Positions 23,799 to 33,685 of a stretch of DNA of 64,000 bases are shown in pieces; within the stretch, counting starts at the first letter, position 1; the number at the start of each line of letters is the position of its first letter. A model generated the notes under the pieces. That model was not told where the DNA came from. It did no database searches and saw nothing but the letters and a program-made list of their open reading frames with translations. The stretch lies in NCBI GenBank assembly GCA_036346395.1, contig CM070598.1, forward strand, positions 7,857,517-7,921,516, in the 5' to 3' direction. The stretch is from Hsuehochloa calcarea (Eukaryota; Streptophyta; Magnoliopsida; Poales; Poaceae). The position numbers and the translations under genes are program-made.

Positions 23799-25933
23799 TG
23801 TAATACTCCGGAATAGAATTCGATAAATAGAACGAAGCTGGAGGGGTAAAAGACAAATGAAAACTCGGAATTTCCATTCAATGGGGGTTTTCGCTTTTCT
23901 TCGCCAACTGGGCGCGGGCATACCAGAGGCCCAAGAGGGAGACCGGCCCAAGGGTGGCCGGCCAAGGGAAGGGGGGAGGCGCCCCCAACCCTAGCCGCCT
24001 CCCCCACTCCCTCCTCTCCCTCCCCCCCTTGAGCCGCCACCTCCCCATCCCATGGCCGGCTCCTTGCTGCTCCCTGGTGTCCTCGCTGCTGTGGTGTTGT
24101 CTCCGGTGAGTCCCGGTGCTTCTCCCCAAGATCCTCCGACATCTCCTTTCCCCCAGTCGTCACCGGCCATCCTTCGCATCCTTGTGGCGGCCCTTTGGAG
24201 AGGGAGGAGAGGAGAAGGAGGAGGCCTTAGGGAACCAGATCATCGTCGTTCTACGGGTCTTCAAGGGTAACGAAAGTCCCGATTCGCTGTTTGTGTTAGT
24301 TTTGTTGCACTTTTGTTCATTTGGATTGGCTTAGTCTGCGAATCCAGATCTGTCCAGAATAGTGCAGTAGTTTGTGCGTCAGATTGAAGGCCTTTAGAGG
24401 CCGAATCTCAGGTCGACGTCTTCTAGAGATATGATCCTGGTCTCATTAGCTTTCTTTTGGCACCTGGATCACGAATTTTTACCCAGTAGTTTAAAGGTTA
24501 TGACTGTTATACCACGTTCTGCTCTGTCTGACAGAAACTTTGGGTACAGTCGGTTGCACTTAGGTTTTGATCTAGTTAGAGTCAGAACCAGGTCGGCCAC
24601 CCAACTAGGTTTATTAAGATAATTTCACCATGTTTCCAGGCTGATAAAAATCACTTTATTTGGATCAGTGGTTTAAAAGTTAGAGCCTTTTCTTTAGGGC
24701 TGTTCTGAATTCTGGACAGACTGCAGTTATAGTTTTTCATTGGATGGTTAGACCTCTGTTTTGGCCGAATTAGAGTTTACCATCAACTAGAGTTTCGTAG
24801 CCCGTTACGTTAAGAGAAGATGAGCACTAGTTTCAGGTCTTTTTGACTTACGGTTTTTTATTGATGAATTTTCTAGTAAAACTGCCAGATTAGGGATATT
24901 TAGAATGTTTGGGTAAATTGATCAAATTGAACCTTTTGTTTGGTTGGTTTGGCTAGAGATTGTGGGAGGACACGTGTAGCAATGCCTTACTTGTTTGTCC
25001 TCATTTCGATTATTTTATATTGTAGGCGGTGAAGCGGAGAATGGGGGGGTATCTCAATTACCTCCCAACCCGTTGCAGCGCGGCAGGCAAGTAACTTGTA
25101 TACTATGATTGATGCATTATGTGATGTGTGAATGAATGATTATATTTGTTCGTATTTGTAGATGAATACCATGTGTATCTTTTCATTTATGAGTACTATT
25201 CAATCTTGCCATGGGATCACATCATGACATGCATAAATTACCTTTGTAAGACCCATCAATTCCAGTATGGGCACTTGAAAATCCCATCAATTCCAGAATG
25301 GGTACGTGAGTCCACCATTCCAATGTGGGCCACGTTACATGAGTCCACCATTCCAATGTGGGCCACGTTGGACGGCCGTATGAAACGTTCTTCATACGGT
25401 TACTTTAAGTGAACACCGACGGGTGCTTCACTCGCTATACCGGTATATGCTGCAATATGTCCAATTCCTTCAATGCATCATTCCATTTCATCCATTCATA
25501 AAGTTGTTTCCAATTAATGTTCAAGTTATGATTGTGATATTTTGTTCATGGTATGTTTGATTGTCATATACAAGTACTTGCTGAGTCTTTGGCTCATTCT
25601 TGCTTTGTTGTTTTATTTAGGTAAATGACAAAGAAGAACGATCTCGTGGAGGGTAGTTCAACACGATGCACTCACTACCATAATCCAAACATTTTGAGAA
25701 CTTTTACTGTCGTTATTTATGTCTTGTGTTGAATTGTAATAAGCTATTTTGGTCATTACTGCCGTATCCCTCTGAATTGTTTATTTCCATTCCGTTGATT
25801 AAACCTGATGATAAATTCTTGTTTCTGTATATCCTTATTACTTGCTTCACCTTGTCATGCGTTTTGATGTTATTCTTCTAAAGAGTAGTGGTTGTAGGTG
25901 ACATCTTGACTTCCTTATAGTCAGGGTGTTACA
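23799..25933 (+). repeat. 3' LTR of the nested LARD
   Basis: Begins TGTAATACTCC after the polypurine tract and ends TGTTACA before the target duplication GTAAG. It differs from the 5' LTR by scattered changes and by an extra 33-bp unit (GAGTCCACC... repeated at 25308 and 25341) that is single in the 5' LTR, so the duplication arose after insertion. Confidence 0.9.
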
Positions 25934-25938
25934 GTAAG

Positions 25939-27384
25939 ATATAAAGCAAGACTTGTTGCACAAGTTTTCACTCAATGTCCAGGAGATGATTATGAAGAAA
26001 CCTATTCTCCGGTCATGGGCGGAACCACCCTTTATATATTTAATCTCAATGGCAGCTAATTTGAATTTAGAAATGAAATTGATGGATGTGGTAACTGCAT
26101 ACCTTTATGAAAATTTGGATTTGTACATTTATATGAAGGTACTTGAATGTATCACTGTCTCGAACCAAGACAGAGCAAATAGAAATGTGTACAATGTGAA
26201 ACTCAGAAAGTCACTGTACGGACTTAAGCAATCAGGTAGGATGTGGTATAATCGCTTGAAGCGACTTTCTCTGTAAGAATGGCTACACGAACAATGAGGA
26301 TTGTATCTGAGTTTTTATACAACGATCCCAGGTTGGATTTTGTATAATCTCAATGCATGAAGATGATCTGAACATCATTGAAAGCTTAGAATGTATTAAG
26401 AAAGCAAGCTTTTACTTGAAGTTCGAGTTCAAAATGAAAGATTTGGGTAAAACCAATTATTACCTAGACTTGCAGTTTGAGTATGCCCCTGAAGGGATAT
26501 TAGTGCATTAGTCAACCTACACTCAGAAGGTGCTAGAAAGGTTTGATTTAAAAAGACATGCCATTCGAAAGTGCCGATGGTTGGGAGTTCCTTGTAGCAA
26601 GACAAGGACCAGTACAGACCAAGAGAAGAGGGGGAGTCTTGGGACCAAAATTCCCATACTTAAGTGCAATATAAGCACTTATGTACTTAGCAAATTGTAC
26701 TAGATTGGACATTGCATTTGTCGTGAACCTATTAGTAAGGTATAGTACAGAACATACCAAAGGCATTGGTAGAGAATGAAGGATATCTTCCGATACCTCA
26801 AAGGAAGCAAAGATATTAGTTTGTTATACAGAAAGAACTAAGACATGTCTATGAATGGCTATGCACATACCAGGTACCTGTCGAACCCGCATACAGCCAA
26901 ATCGCAAATAGCCTATGTATTCATATGTGGTGGAACTGCAATTCTATAAAAATTGTCTAAGCAAAGTCTTGTATCGATTTTGACGAACCACTCGGAAATT
27001 CATAGCACTGTACGAGGTCTTACAAGATTGTGCTTAGCTTCAGCAGACGATTCACCACATCCAGCAGTCGTGTGGATTGAACACCGCATAAACCCCTACT
27101 ATTATCTATAAAAAGATAATTCAGCTTGTGTTGTACAACTGCAAATGGGTTATGTGAAGAGTCATCTCACAAACCATATCGACCCCAAGTTCTTCTATAC
27201 TTATGAATTGCAAAAGATGAACGAAATTAAAGTACTGTGTACTAAGTCATGTGAAAATCTTGCAGATTTATTCACTAAGTCACTTCCAGTGTCTAGCTTT
27301 GAAGGATGCATACGTGAAATTGGAATGACGAGACCTAGAGAAGTGCAGGATTCAGAGGGAGAATCTTCACAAACTCATTATTGA
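25939..27384 (+). pseudogene. Copia pol, part 2: reverse transcriptase and RNase H
   Basis: Continues the polyprotein after the nested element: YKARLVAQVFTQCPGDDYEE, then MDVVTAYLYENLDLYIYMKV and KLRKSLYGLKQSGRMWYNRL, all conserved Copia RT blocks. The catalytic box normally reads YVDD and here appears as MHVDD (about 26355). RNase H remains include a GGTAIL-like stretch and, at the end, KSHLTNHIDPKFFY and LADLFTKSLP, the usual C-terminus of Copia Pol. The frame has a shift near 26275 and several stops before 27145. The last frame ends with TGA at 27384. Confidence 0.85.
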
Positions 27385-27627
27385 AACTTGATCATGAAGA
27401 TCGAGTACCTAAAGAATAAATTTCGGAGGTTAAATGAAATTGAGTGTATTGTTCTCTTTTTCCCTTGACGAGTTTTGCTGAAATTTCCCGGGCTAAGGTT
27501 TTTAACGAGATAATTCGTGCAACGCAGAAGAACGTGTGTCATGTACTATTTCTTTAATTTTTTTCACTAGGTTTTATGAAATTTTTGACGATGTATGAAC
27601 ATGTGAGGATGAGTACCCAAAGAGGAG

Positions 27628-27901
27628 TGTTGGGAAACAATGAGCTTAGCCTAGTAGTCGGCTCATGTATGGGCGTTCCATCCAAAACCCTGGCAGGGTC
27701 TCTAGCATATAAATAGCTGGTACTAGTCATTGTAAAAGATTGGTCGCTTGAAAAGCAATAAAGAGAAGTAAAAATCTTCTACATCTCTGTGTTTAATATA
27801 CTATTTTATTCTTGTATTCTTGTATTATTTAATATAATTATATATTTATTTATAAAATAATCGTTTTAACTAGACTCAGCAGCCGCGACCGTTCCTCGAC
27901 A
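27628..27901 (+). repeat. 3' LTR of the outer Copia element
   Basis: TGTTGGGAAACAATG to GTTCCTCGACA, 274 bp, preceded by the purine run AAAGAGGAG. It has a TATA box (CATATAAATAGC, about 27708). Its right end lies 308 bp upstream of the AOS start codon. Confidence 0.8.
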
Positions 27902-28209
27902 CTAGTTTCCGGCAGCTCTATGTACCACTTTTTTTTTTACATGGAGCTCGGCACACCGATCAAACAAAGTCCGGAAGCTGCGCATCCACCACAGTCCACA
28001 GACCGGCCACGCCGTGGCTCAGTGCCCGAAAAGGACCGGGATTCCCACTAACCCCACGCACGGTGCCTCCAACTTTTAAAACGCCGCCCCCGCACACGAT
28101 CCGATTTATTATACATGCTGACTAACGCCACCTGTAAGTCACACCACAAGGAGCGCCGTGGACTTGCTGTAGAGCGGGTAGTATTGTTGTAGTGTGCACC
28201 GATCAAGAA
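27902..28209 (+). promoter_or_regulatory. Remaining proximal promoter and 5' UTR of AOS
   Basis: Only 308 bp lie between the Copia 3' LTR and the AOS ATG. TATA-like candidates are TTTTAAAA (about 28075) and TTTATTATACA (about 28105), the latter placed to give a leader of roughly 70-80 bases. No perfect CACGTG box is seen in this stretch. Distal promoter elements, if kept, are now about 16 kb further away beyond the nested transposons, or the LTR itself supplies sequences. Confidence 0.5.
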
Positions 28210-29727
28210 ATGACCGCGGCGACCTACCTCTCCTTCTCGTCGCCGTCGTGCGTCCGGCGGCCGACGAGGGCGGCCGCGTCGGCGACGGGCCGGCACGAGG
28301 TGGTGTCGCCGAAGCGGCGGCTGCCGCTGCGGAAGGTGCCGGGGGACTACGGCCCGCCGATGGTGGGCGCGCTCCGGGACCGGCTCGAGTACTTCTACGG
28401 GCCCGGCGGGCGCGACGGCTTCTTCGCGTCCCGCGTCCGCGCGCACCGCTCCACGGTGGTGCGGCTCAACATGCCGCCGGGGCCCTTCGTGGCGCGGGAT
28501 CCCCGCGTGGTGGCGCTCCTCGACGCCGCCTCCTTCCCCGTGCTCTTCGACACCTCGCTCGTCGACAAAACCGACCTCTTCACCGGCACCTTCATGCCCT
28601 CCACCAACCTCACCGGCGGCTACCGCGTGCTCTCCTACCTCGACCCCGCCGAGCCCAACCACGCGCCGCTCAAGACCCTCCTCTTCTACCTCCTCTCCCA
28701 CCGGCGCCAGCACGTGATCCCCAAGTTCCGCGACGTGTACGGCGACCTGTTCGGCCTCATGGAGAACGAGCTCGCGCGGGTCGGCAAGGCCGATTTCGTC
28801 CACTACAACGACGCCGCCGCGTTCGGCTTCCTCTGCCAGGCGCTCCTCGGCCGCGACCCGGCCGACTCCGCGCTCCGCGGCGACGGGCCCAAGCTGATCA
28901 CCAAGTGGGTGCTGTTCCAGCTCAGCCCGCTGCTCAACCTCGGCCTGCCCACCCTCATCGAGGACGCCCTGCTCCACTCGTTCCGGCTCCCGCCGGCGCT
29001 CGTCAAGAAGGACTACGACCGCCTCGCCGACTTCTTCCGGGACGCGGCCAAGGCGGTGGTCGACGAGGGCGAGCGCCTAGGCATTGCGCGCGAGGAGGCG
29101 GTGCACAACATCCTCTTCGCGCTGTGCTTCAACTCCTTCGGCGGCATGAAGATACTGTTCCCGTCGCTGGTGAAGTGGCTGGGCCGCGCCGGCGCCCGGG
29201 TGCACGGGCGGCTGGCGACGGAGGTGCGCAACGCCGTGCGCGAGAACGGCGGCGAGGTGACGATGAAGGCGCTCGCGGAGATGCCGCTGGTGAAGTCGGC
29301 CGTGTACGAGGCGCTGCGCATCGAGCCGCCGGTGGCGATGCAGTACGGGCGGGCGAAGCGGGACATGGTGGTGGAGAGCCACGACTACGGGTACGAGGTG
29401 CGCGAGGGGGAGATGCTATTCGGGTACCAGCCCATGGCCACCAAGGACGCGCGCGTCTTCGCGCGCCCCGAGGAGTACGTGCCGGACAGGTTCCTCGGCG
29501 AGGACGGCGCGCGGCTGCTGCAGCACGTCGTCTGGTCCAACGGGCCCGAGACAGCGTCGCCCACGCTGCAGGACAAGCAGTGCGCGGGCAAGGACTTCGT
29601 CGTGCTCATCGCCCGCCTCCTCGTCGCCGAGCTCTTCATCCGGTACGACTCGTTCGACGTCGTGGTCGGCACCTCCGCGCTCGGGTCGTCGGTGACCATC
29701 ACCTCTCTCAAGAAGGCCACATTCTGA
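28210..29727 (+). CDS. AOS: Allene oxide synthase (CYP74A), chloroplastic
   Basis: A single-exon gene of 505 codons. The enzyme dehydrates 13(S)-hydroperoxy-octadecatrienoic acid to an unstable allene oxide, the first committed step to jasmonate, at plastid membranes. The first ~25 residues are rich in Ser, Ala and Arg, as in a chloroplast transit peptide. The core matches the cereal CYP74A family along its whole length: Phe124 in DLFTGTF (the residue that separates AOS from hydroperoxide lyase, by family knowledge), the altered I-helix FNSFGG (307-312) with Asn308 instead of the oxygen-activating Thr, an ExxR motif (Glu367-Arg370), and the heme ligand Cys458 in KQCAGKDF with the CYP74 NGPET insert before it. 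The start is the ATG at 28210; an in-frame GTG at 28192 is upstream but unlikely. GC content is very high, which is common in intronless grass genes. No frameshift or missing key residue is seen. Confidence 0.96.
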   Translation: MTAATYLSFSSPSCVRRPTRAAASATGRHEVVSPKRRLPLRKVPGDYGPPMVGALRDRLEYFYGPGGRDGFFASRVRAHRSTVVRLNMPPGPFVARDPRVVALLDAASFPVLFDTSLVDKTDLFTGTFMPSTNLTGGYRVLSYLDPAEPNHAPLKTLLFYLLSHRRQHVIPKFRDVYGDLFGLMENELARVGKADFVHYNDAAAFGFLCQALLGRDPADSALRGDGPKLITKWVLFQLSPLLNLGLPTLIEDALLHSFRLPPALVKKDYDRLADFFRDAAKAVVDEGERLGIAREEAVHNILFALCFNSFGGMKILFPSLVKWLGRAGARVHGRLATEVRNAVRENGGEVTMKALAEMPLVKSAVYEALRIEPPVAMQYGRAKRDMVVESHDYGYEVREGEMLFGYQPMATKDARVFARPEEYVPDRFLGEDGARLLQHVVWSNGPETASPTLQDKQCAGKDFVVLIARLLVAELFIRYDSFDVVVGTSALGSSVTITSLKKATF

Positions 29728-31562
29728 TCGCCGGTCAAAGTCGCCGGAGATAGACCACGTGTACTTTTTTTTCCCCCTTTTCACCAGTAGTATTTCACCA
29801 TGTGATCGACTTGTATGGAGGTGTAACAGATTTTCTTTTCTTAGTAAAAATTAAACATTTTTTCCCCAGGGACCTTTGGACCTTCGGTGTCTTGAGACGT
29901 TTGTGGCTTCCTGGTTACCTGGTAATACGAGGGAAGTGCTACTCCCAGTGCTTCTGTTCGAGTTGTCCATCTATAATGGATTAAGATTCCAGATAGTACG
30001 TGGATGGTGACGGCAAGTACCATGTTCTGCTCATGTGCTGTAATTAATTAGACGGACGGGGGTGCAAGTTATTGGGACTAATTTAACAGGATACCAATCT
30101 ACATCTCATTATATTTGGACAACGATAGGATAGGATGTGTACGTCTGGCATCGGATAAAAAAAAATCAGACGCTTCGTCCTCCCTCCCACGTCGTAACTC
30201 ACCAACAGCTCATTTACTCAAACCCCCACCAACGAAGCCGGCGGTGGCATTAGTGCAGATCCGGGGCACTCATCCAAAATGAACGGCCTACAGCAGTAAG
30301 AGATGGAAGGGGCACTGTCCGGGAGGGAGAAAGCGCCAAGTATCCCAAATCTATTTGTGCGCCAAAACTAGTACACTGTTCCTCTGTTCCCTCCTCTCAG
30401 TCTGACTGCTCCCTCCTTTGGCCTTGCTTTTCTCCATCTGCTCTGTACGTGTGAAGATGTATCCATGGAGAAAGCAATTGCGCACCGAATAGTAAGCGAT
30501 GGGGTGTGAGGAAGACGCGATTGGCCAGAATTCAGACAAGTCAAACCTCATTGCTTTAATTGAATCATTAGATTTTGCTTGCCATTTGATCTACAAAGTT
30601 ATGTAGCAAAACTTCCGGACTTTGAAGAGACTTATTTATTGGTTGATAGTGTACTTAACAATATCAACATGAAAATCGAAGACAAGATTAAAGAATCTTC
30701 AATTACTCCCACTAATCAACCTAAAGAACCAACACCATTTAAACAACCTGAAAAATTATCTCATGTTGCTGGACTAAAGAAGAGGCAGGTTCGGAGGGGA
30801 GGAACGAAGCGTAAGTAAAATTGGATCGACAGGTTCCACAAGAAAAAGAAGAACAAAGCAGACAAAATAGTCTCTGAAGCTAAATTTCAAGAACAGGAGA
30901 AAAGCTTCACAAACAATGAACAAGTGTTTTTAGAATATGGGTTCTTTGCAACTTATGCTAAACTACTAATGGTAAATTTCATCTTGTGCTCACAAGATTG
31001 ATCAAATTTATCTTTTCTACTCATTCCTAGTATATCTTTGCTTTATTGTGTAGGGTGGTTCCGATAACACTGATGCTTCAATAGGACAGAGTCAGTTTGG
31101 TGAAAAGCAGTGATATAACATAAATTAATTAGACTTGGTGCTCTTACGCTTGTTTTTTCTTTGTCAAGGCTTGCTATGCTATTTTTGTCTGTAAGCTCCA
31201 TGGTTCTTGTACTTTATCCATCCATCAACTTTGCTGTGCACACGTCAATTCAATAACTTCAACTTGTCTTCTATATTCAGTACTTCAAATGTGAACATCA
31301 GACTTTTCAACAACGTTCTTTCCTTGCTAAAATCATTAAGAACTTGAGATGAAGACATTGAATTAAACAGTGTAAAGAATGCATGAGTTACAAATTGAAA
31401 ATCACTACTGTAAATTTTTTAGAGGAGACAACTGTTGCGAAGGAACTTCCATCGCATGACAGCCGCAGCAAAGAACTTTCGGGTGCTAGCATGGAAAGGA
31501 ATCTGATTTGGGCATTCATATATGTATACCACAGTTTTTAAATGTGTGAAAAATGAGCCACA
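29728..31562. other. AOS 3' UTR and spacer up to the Mutator-like element
   Basis: A CACGTG box lies at 29756-29761 just after the AOS stop, within the expected 3' UTR. I find no perfect AATAAA signal near it. About 30178-30240 shares a block (ACGTCGTAACTCACCAACA) with about 41128-41195 on the other side of the Mutator-like element. Apart from the small frame at 30579-30818, described separately, I see no gene. Confidence 0.4.
30579..30968 (+). pseudogene. Unrecognised coding-like fragment
   Basis: A 79-codon frame (30579-30818) gives a hydrophilic protein with DFEETYLLVDSVLNNINMKI and a basic end. After its stop the same frame stays open as a lysine-rich stretch and then FLEYGFFATYAKLLM just before a GT at 30970. 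The residue composition looks protein-like, and a possible splice donor (GCGTAAGTA) overlaps the stop, so this could be part of a two-exon gene or transposon exon. I do not recognise the family and there is no promoter evidence. Confidence 0.25.
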
Positions 31563-31571
31563 CAAGTTCAT
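31563..31571. repeat. Left 9-bp target duplication of the Mutator-like element
   Basis: CAAGTTCAT, identical to 41028-41036. A 9-bp duplication is the hallmark of Mutator-superfamily insertion. Confidence 0.9.
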
Positions 31572-31952
31572 GAATTTTTTTCTGTTTTGGCACGTTTTTA
31601 CTATGTATTTACAGAAATAACCATCTTCGGAATGTATTTGTAAAAATAACACCGCTGTCGTCAAAGAATCGTGAGGCAAGCCCTCCCCGCTCGCCACGTC
31701 GCCGTTGCTTGACACGTATTTGTATGATAACGCCGCCACGTGTTGGTTAGAGTTTAGGTTAGGGTTTCGGAAATTAGGTTTTGCGGTTTTTTGTATGAAT
31801 TTTTAAATATAGCAAACGAGTTCAAAAAATCACAAAATTTTATGTGGAACTTCCTGACAAAGTGTACTTATGTAAATTTTTCATAATTTTATTCCTTCGT
31901 AATTTTTCTCACAATTTCATATAAGTGTACTGATTGTACGAATTTGTGAGTA
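31572..31952 (+). repeat. Left terminal inverted repeat of the MULE
   Basis: Pairs with 40604-41027 read in reverse. The outer 90 bp and the inner AT-rich 200 bp align well; the middle GC-rich part is more diverged and longer on the right. Confidence 0.85.
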
Positions 31953-32197
31953 TGTGACCATCCGATAAATTACCTACTGCAACAGCCGCGTGCCCTTAGG
32001 AGTTTTTCATAATACGATTGCAGTGTGGTGGCCCTCCCCACCACTATCGTTGGGTGATACTCCGAAACCCAGGCCCCTGCCTCTAATTCCACCTTCCTTC
32101 GTCCCTCCTCCACACATCTATCGCCTCGTCCAGAAGTTCTAGCCTGAACGCTTACGGAATTCTAGGCGCCAACGCTGCGGCTCTTCCTTCGCTCGGC

Positions 32198-32205
32198 TAT
32201 AAATA
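32198..32205 (+). promoter_or_regulatory. TATA box for the MULE transposase
   Basis: TATAAATA lies about 250 bp inside the left TIR, followed by a typical pyrimidine-rich leader. The AT-rich stretch 32290-32760, with many TAATTA repeats, looks like a long 5' UTR intron or leader before the ORF at 32839. Confidence 0.55.
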
Positions 32206-32838
32206 CCAAACTCTCGCAGTCACTCTTCGCTCATCTCAATTGCATTTCGATTCTCGTTCTGGCGCTCGTCGCTGAGAACTCAGAGAACGTAAAATAATTA
32301 ATTTTATTGGGAGATTACGTATTTTCTTGCTTCTCGTCACTCGGCCTTTTTATTATTTTTCTCCGAAAGACAGGTAATTTGTCGGATGTTTTTTGTCGTT
32401 ATTATCGTACTCGTAAATAATCAGTCTGAGTCAACCAGTCGTGATTAGTTAGTTTAGGAGTAATTAATTAGTCATAATTAGTTAGTTTACTGGTAATGAA
32501 TTAGCTTATGGGTAATTCATTATTGTAGTCGTAAATAACTTATTAGAAATGAAGTGGTAATTAATCAGTCATAATTAGTTAGCTTATAGGTAATTAATCG
32601 ATTGTAAATAGTAAGTTTAGTGGTAATTACCTTTGATGGTAATAAATTAGTTTAGTGCTAATAAATTAGTAAAAATAAACTACTAGTAATTTATTTAGCG
32701 GTAATTAATTACTTTAGAGGGAATTAATTACCATCAATTGCATGCAATTTATTATATTTAATTACACATATGGGTTGGACCTGTTAGTGTTTTAGGTAAC
32801 AGCGGATGGGTCTGTTGTGGCTTTAGGTATTTTCGAAC

Positions 32839-33181
32839 ATGCAAGACTTTTATGTGCTTTACGACGATGGTCTCGTACGGACCGGACTCGATGGGTTGGA
32901 CCTGTCGAGATGCCAGTGCAAGGTGGTCCGGGCAGAGGGGCTACACAAGATGAATATTAACGAGCTTCGAAGCTGCATCCGAGGGAGTTCGTCGCGGAGG
33001 CAACGAGGAAGAAAGTGGTCATCGAGGCGATCACCTGTATGAATTATGTGTGGGAGCTCGTCAAGGTGAATGGAAGCATAGCATGGAGGCAGTACATGGA
33101 GATTACCTCCCAGCCCGAGGCGGCCATTTACGGAAGCCTATGGGCCATTTACGAAGGCGCGGAAAACCCCGATGATGTCTG
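32839..33181 (+). pseudogene. MURA-type transposase, N-terminal fragment
   Basis: Begins MQDFYVLYDDGLVRTG and continues with a segment rich in charged residues, then shifts frame near 33000 into VIEAITCMNYVWELVKVNG, and ends at a stop near 33181. The start resembles the N-terminal region of plant MURA proteins, which opens with a short FYxHG-like motif before the MuDR zinc domain. It stands 630 bp downstream of the TATA box and is in the same orientation as the main transposase at 36640. The assignment rests mostly on position inside the MULE. Confidence 0.45.
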
Positions 33182-33540
33182 AGCCTTTACAAGTGGGCAA
33201 GCGCACCGAGTCAAGAAGCCTATGGTGTACGTGAATCTTCTTCTGTCTCACGGCCGCCGCCCCGCCCGCCTCGAGCTCCTGTAAGGTGAGGGCGCTCGTA
33301 GTAGGTAGTAGTACTAGTAGTTCGGAAACCCGATGATGTCAAGTTTTTTCATAAACTAGAGCCTTTACAAGTGTGGCAGCTTAGGAGTACGTATTCCTCT
33401 ACATGTATACAAGATTAACAATGTACATTCTTTGATTTTTGCATCGATTTACAATATACTAGCCTGTGTATATGTAATATGTTAAGATGGCTTACCTGCC
33501 TTGCTTGGTTCTTACATAGTTACATGTGGTTGCCTAATAA
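33060..33540. other. MULE interior without clear coding
   Basis: Contains a 35-bp near-duplicate: the block with CCCGATGATGTC and GAGCCTTTACAAGTG at about 33167-33201 recurs at about 33327-33375 with roughly 18 extra bases between its halves. The rest is unassigned. Confidence 0.4.
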
Positions 33541-33685
33541 TTAAAATATTAAATAATGTTGCAAGAGGGAAGAATGTAGAAATCTGGTTAGAGCCTCTAA
33601 ACTACTGGATTAGTTTTCATGAGAAGGGGAATGAAATACTCGGTGGCTTTTTATCGTCTCTAAATTTATAAGTAGCTTTGCAGAC

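Larger units (their letters stand above)
17287..25933 (+). mobile_element. LARD-like non-autonomous LTR retrotransposon, nested in Copia RT
   Basis: The element has two long, nearly identical LTRs (2088 and 2135 bp) starting TGTAATACTCC and ending GGTGTTACA, a primer-binding site (TTGGTATCAGAGC, 19376), and a polypurine tract just before the 3' LTR. Perfect 5-bp target duplications GTAAG flank it at 17282-17286 and 25934-25938. The 4.4-kb interior has no open frame with gag or pol similarity, so it must depend on proteins from another element, as in LARDs such as Dasheng. The termini and primer-binding site suggest a gypsy-type helper. The LTR similarity implies a much more recent insertion than its host element. 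Confidence 0.88.
12211..27901 (+). mobile_element. Ty1/Copia retrotransposon (decayed), with a nested LTR element
   Basis: A Copia element on the plus strand: an altered 5' LTR (12211-12982), a primer-binding-like site (CGTTATCAGCACG, 12983), a long partly GC-rich leader, gag (about 14380-14965), protease, integrase and the first part of reverse transcriptase (15040-17286), the rest of reverse transcriptase and RNase H (25939-27384), and a 274-bp 3' LTR (27628-27901). A second retrotransposon interrupts the reverse transcriptase at 17287-25933. Order protease-integrase-RT-RNase H is diagnostic of Copia. Frameshifts and stops occur throughout. No matching target duplication is visible: CTAGT follows the 3' LTR but does not precede the 5' LTR. 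Confidence 0.8.

Noticed and set aside
28192..28209. Upstream in-frame GTG as the AOS start
   Set aside because: Plant nuclear genes rarely start at GTG; the ATG at 28210 gives the usual AOS transit peptide and length.
28048..28977. 309-codon minus-strand frame opposite AOS
   Set aside because: Shadow frame caused by GC-rich codon use (Val, Glu, Arg-rich). No promoter or family evidence.
28194..29753. 519-codon frame overlapping AOS in another phase
   Set aside because: It is an arginine/alanine/proline-rich shadow of the GC-rich AOS gene and resembles no protein; the AOS frame has full family conservation.
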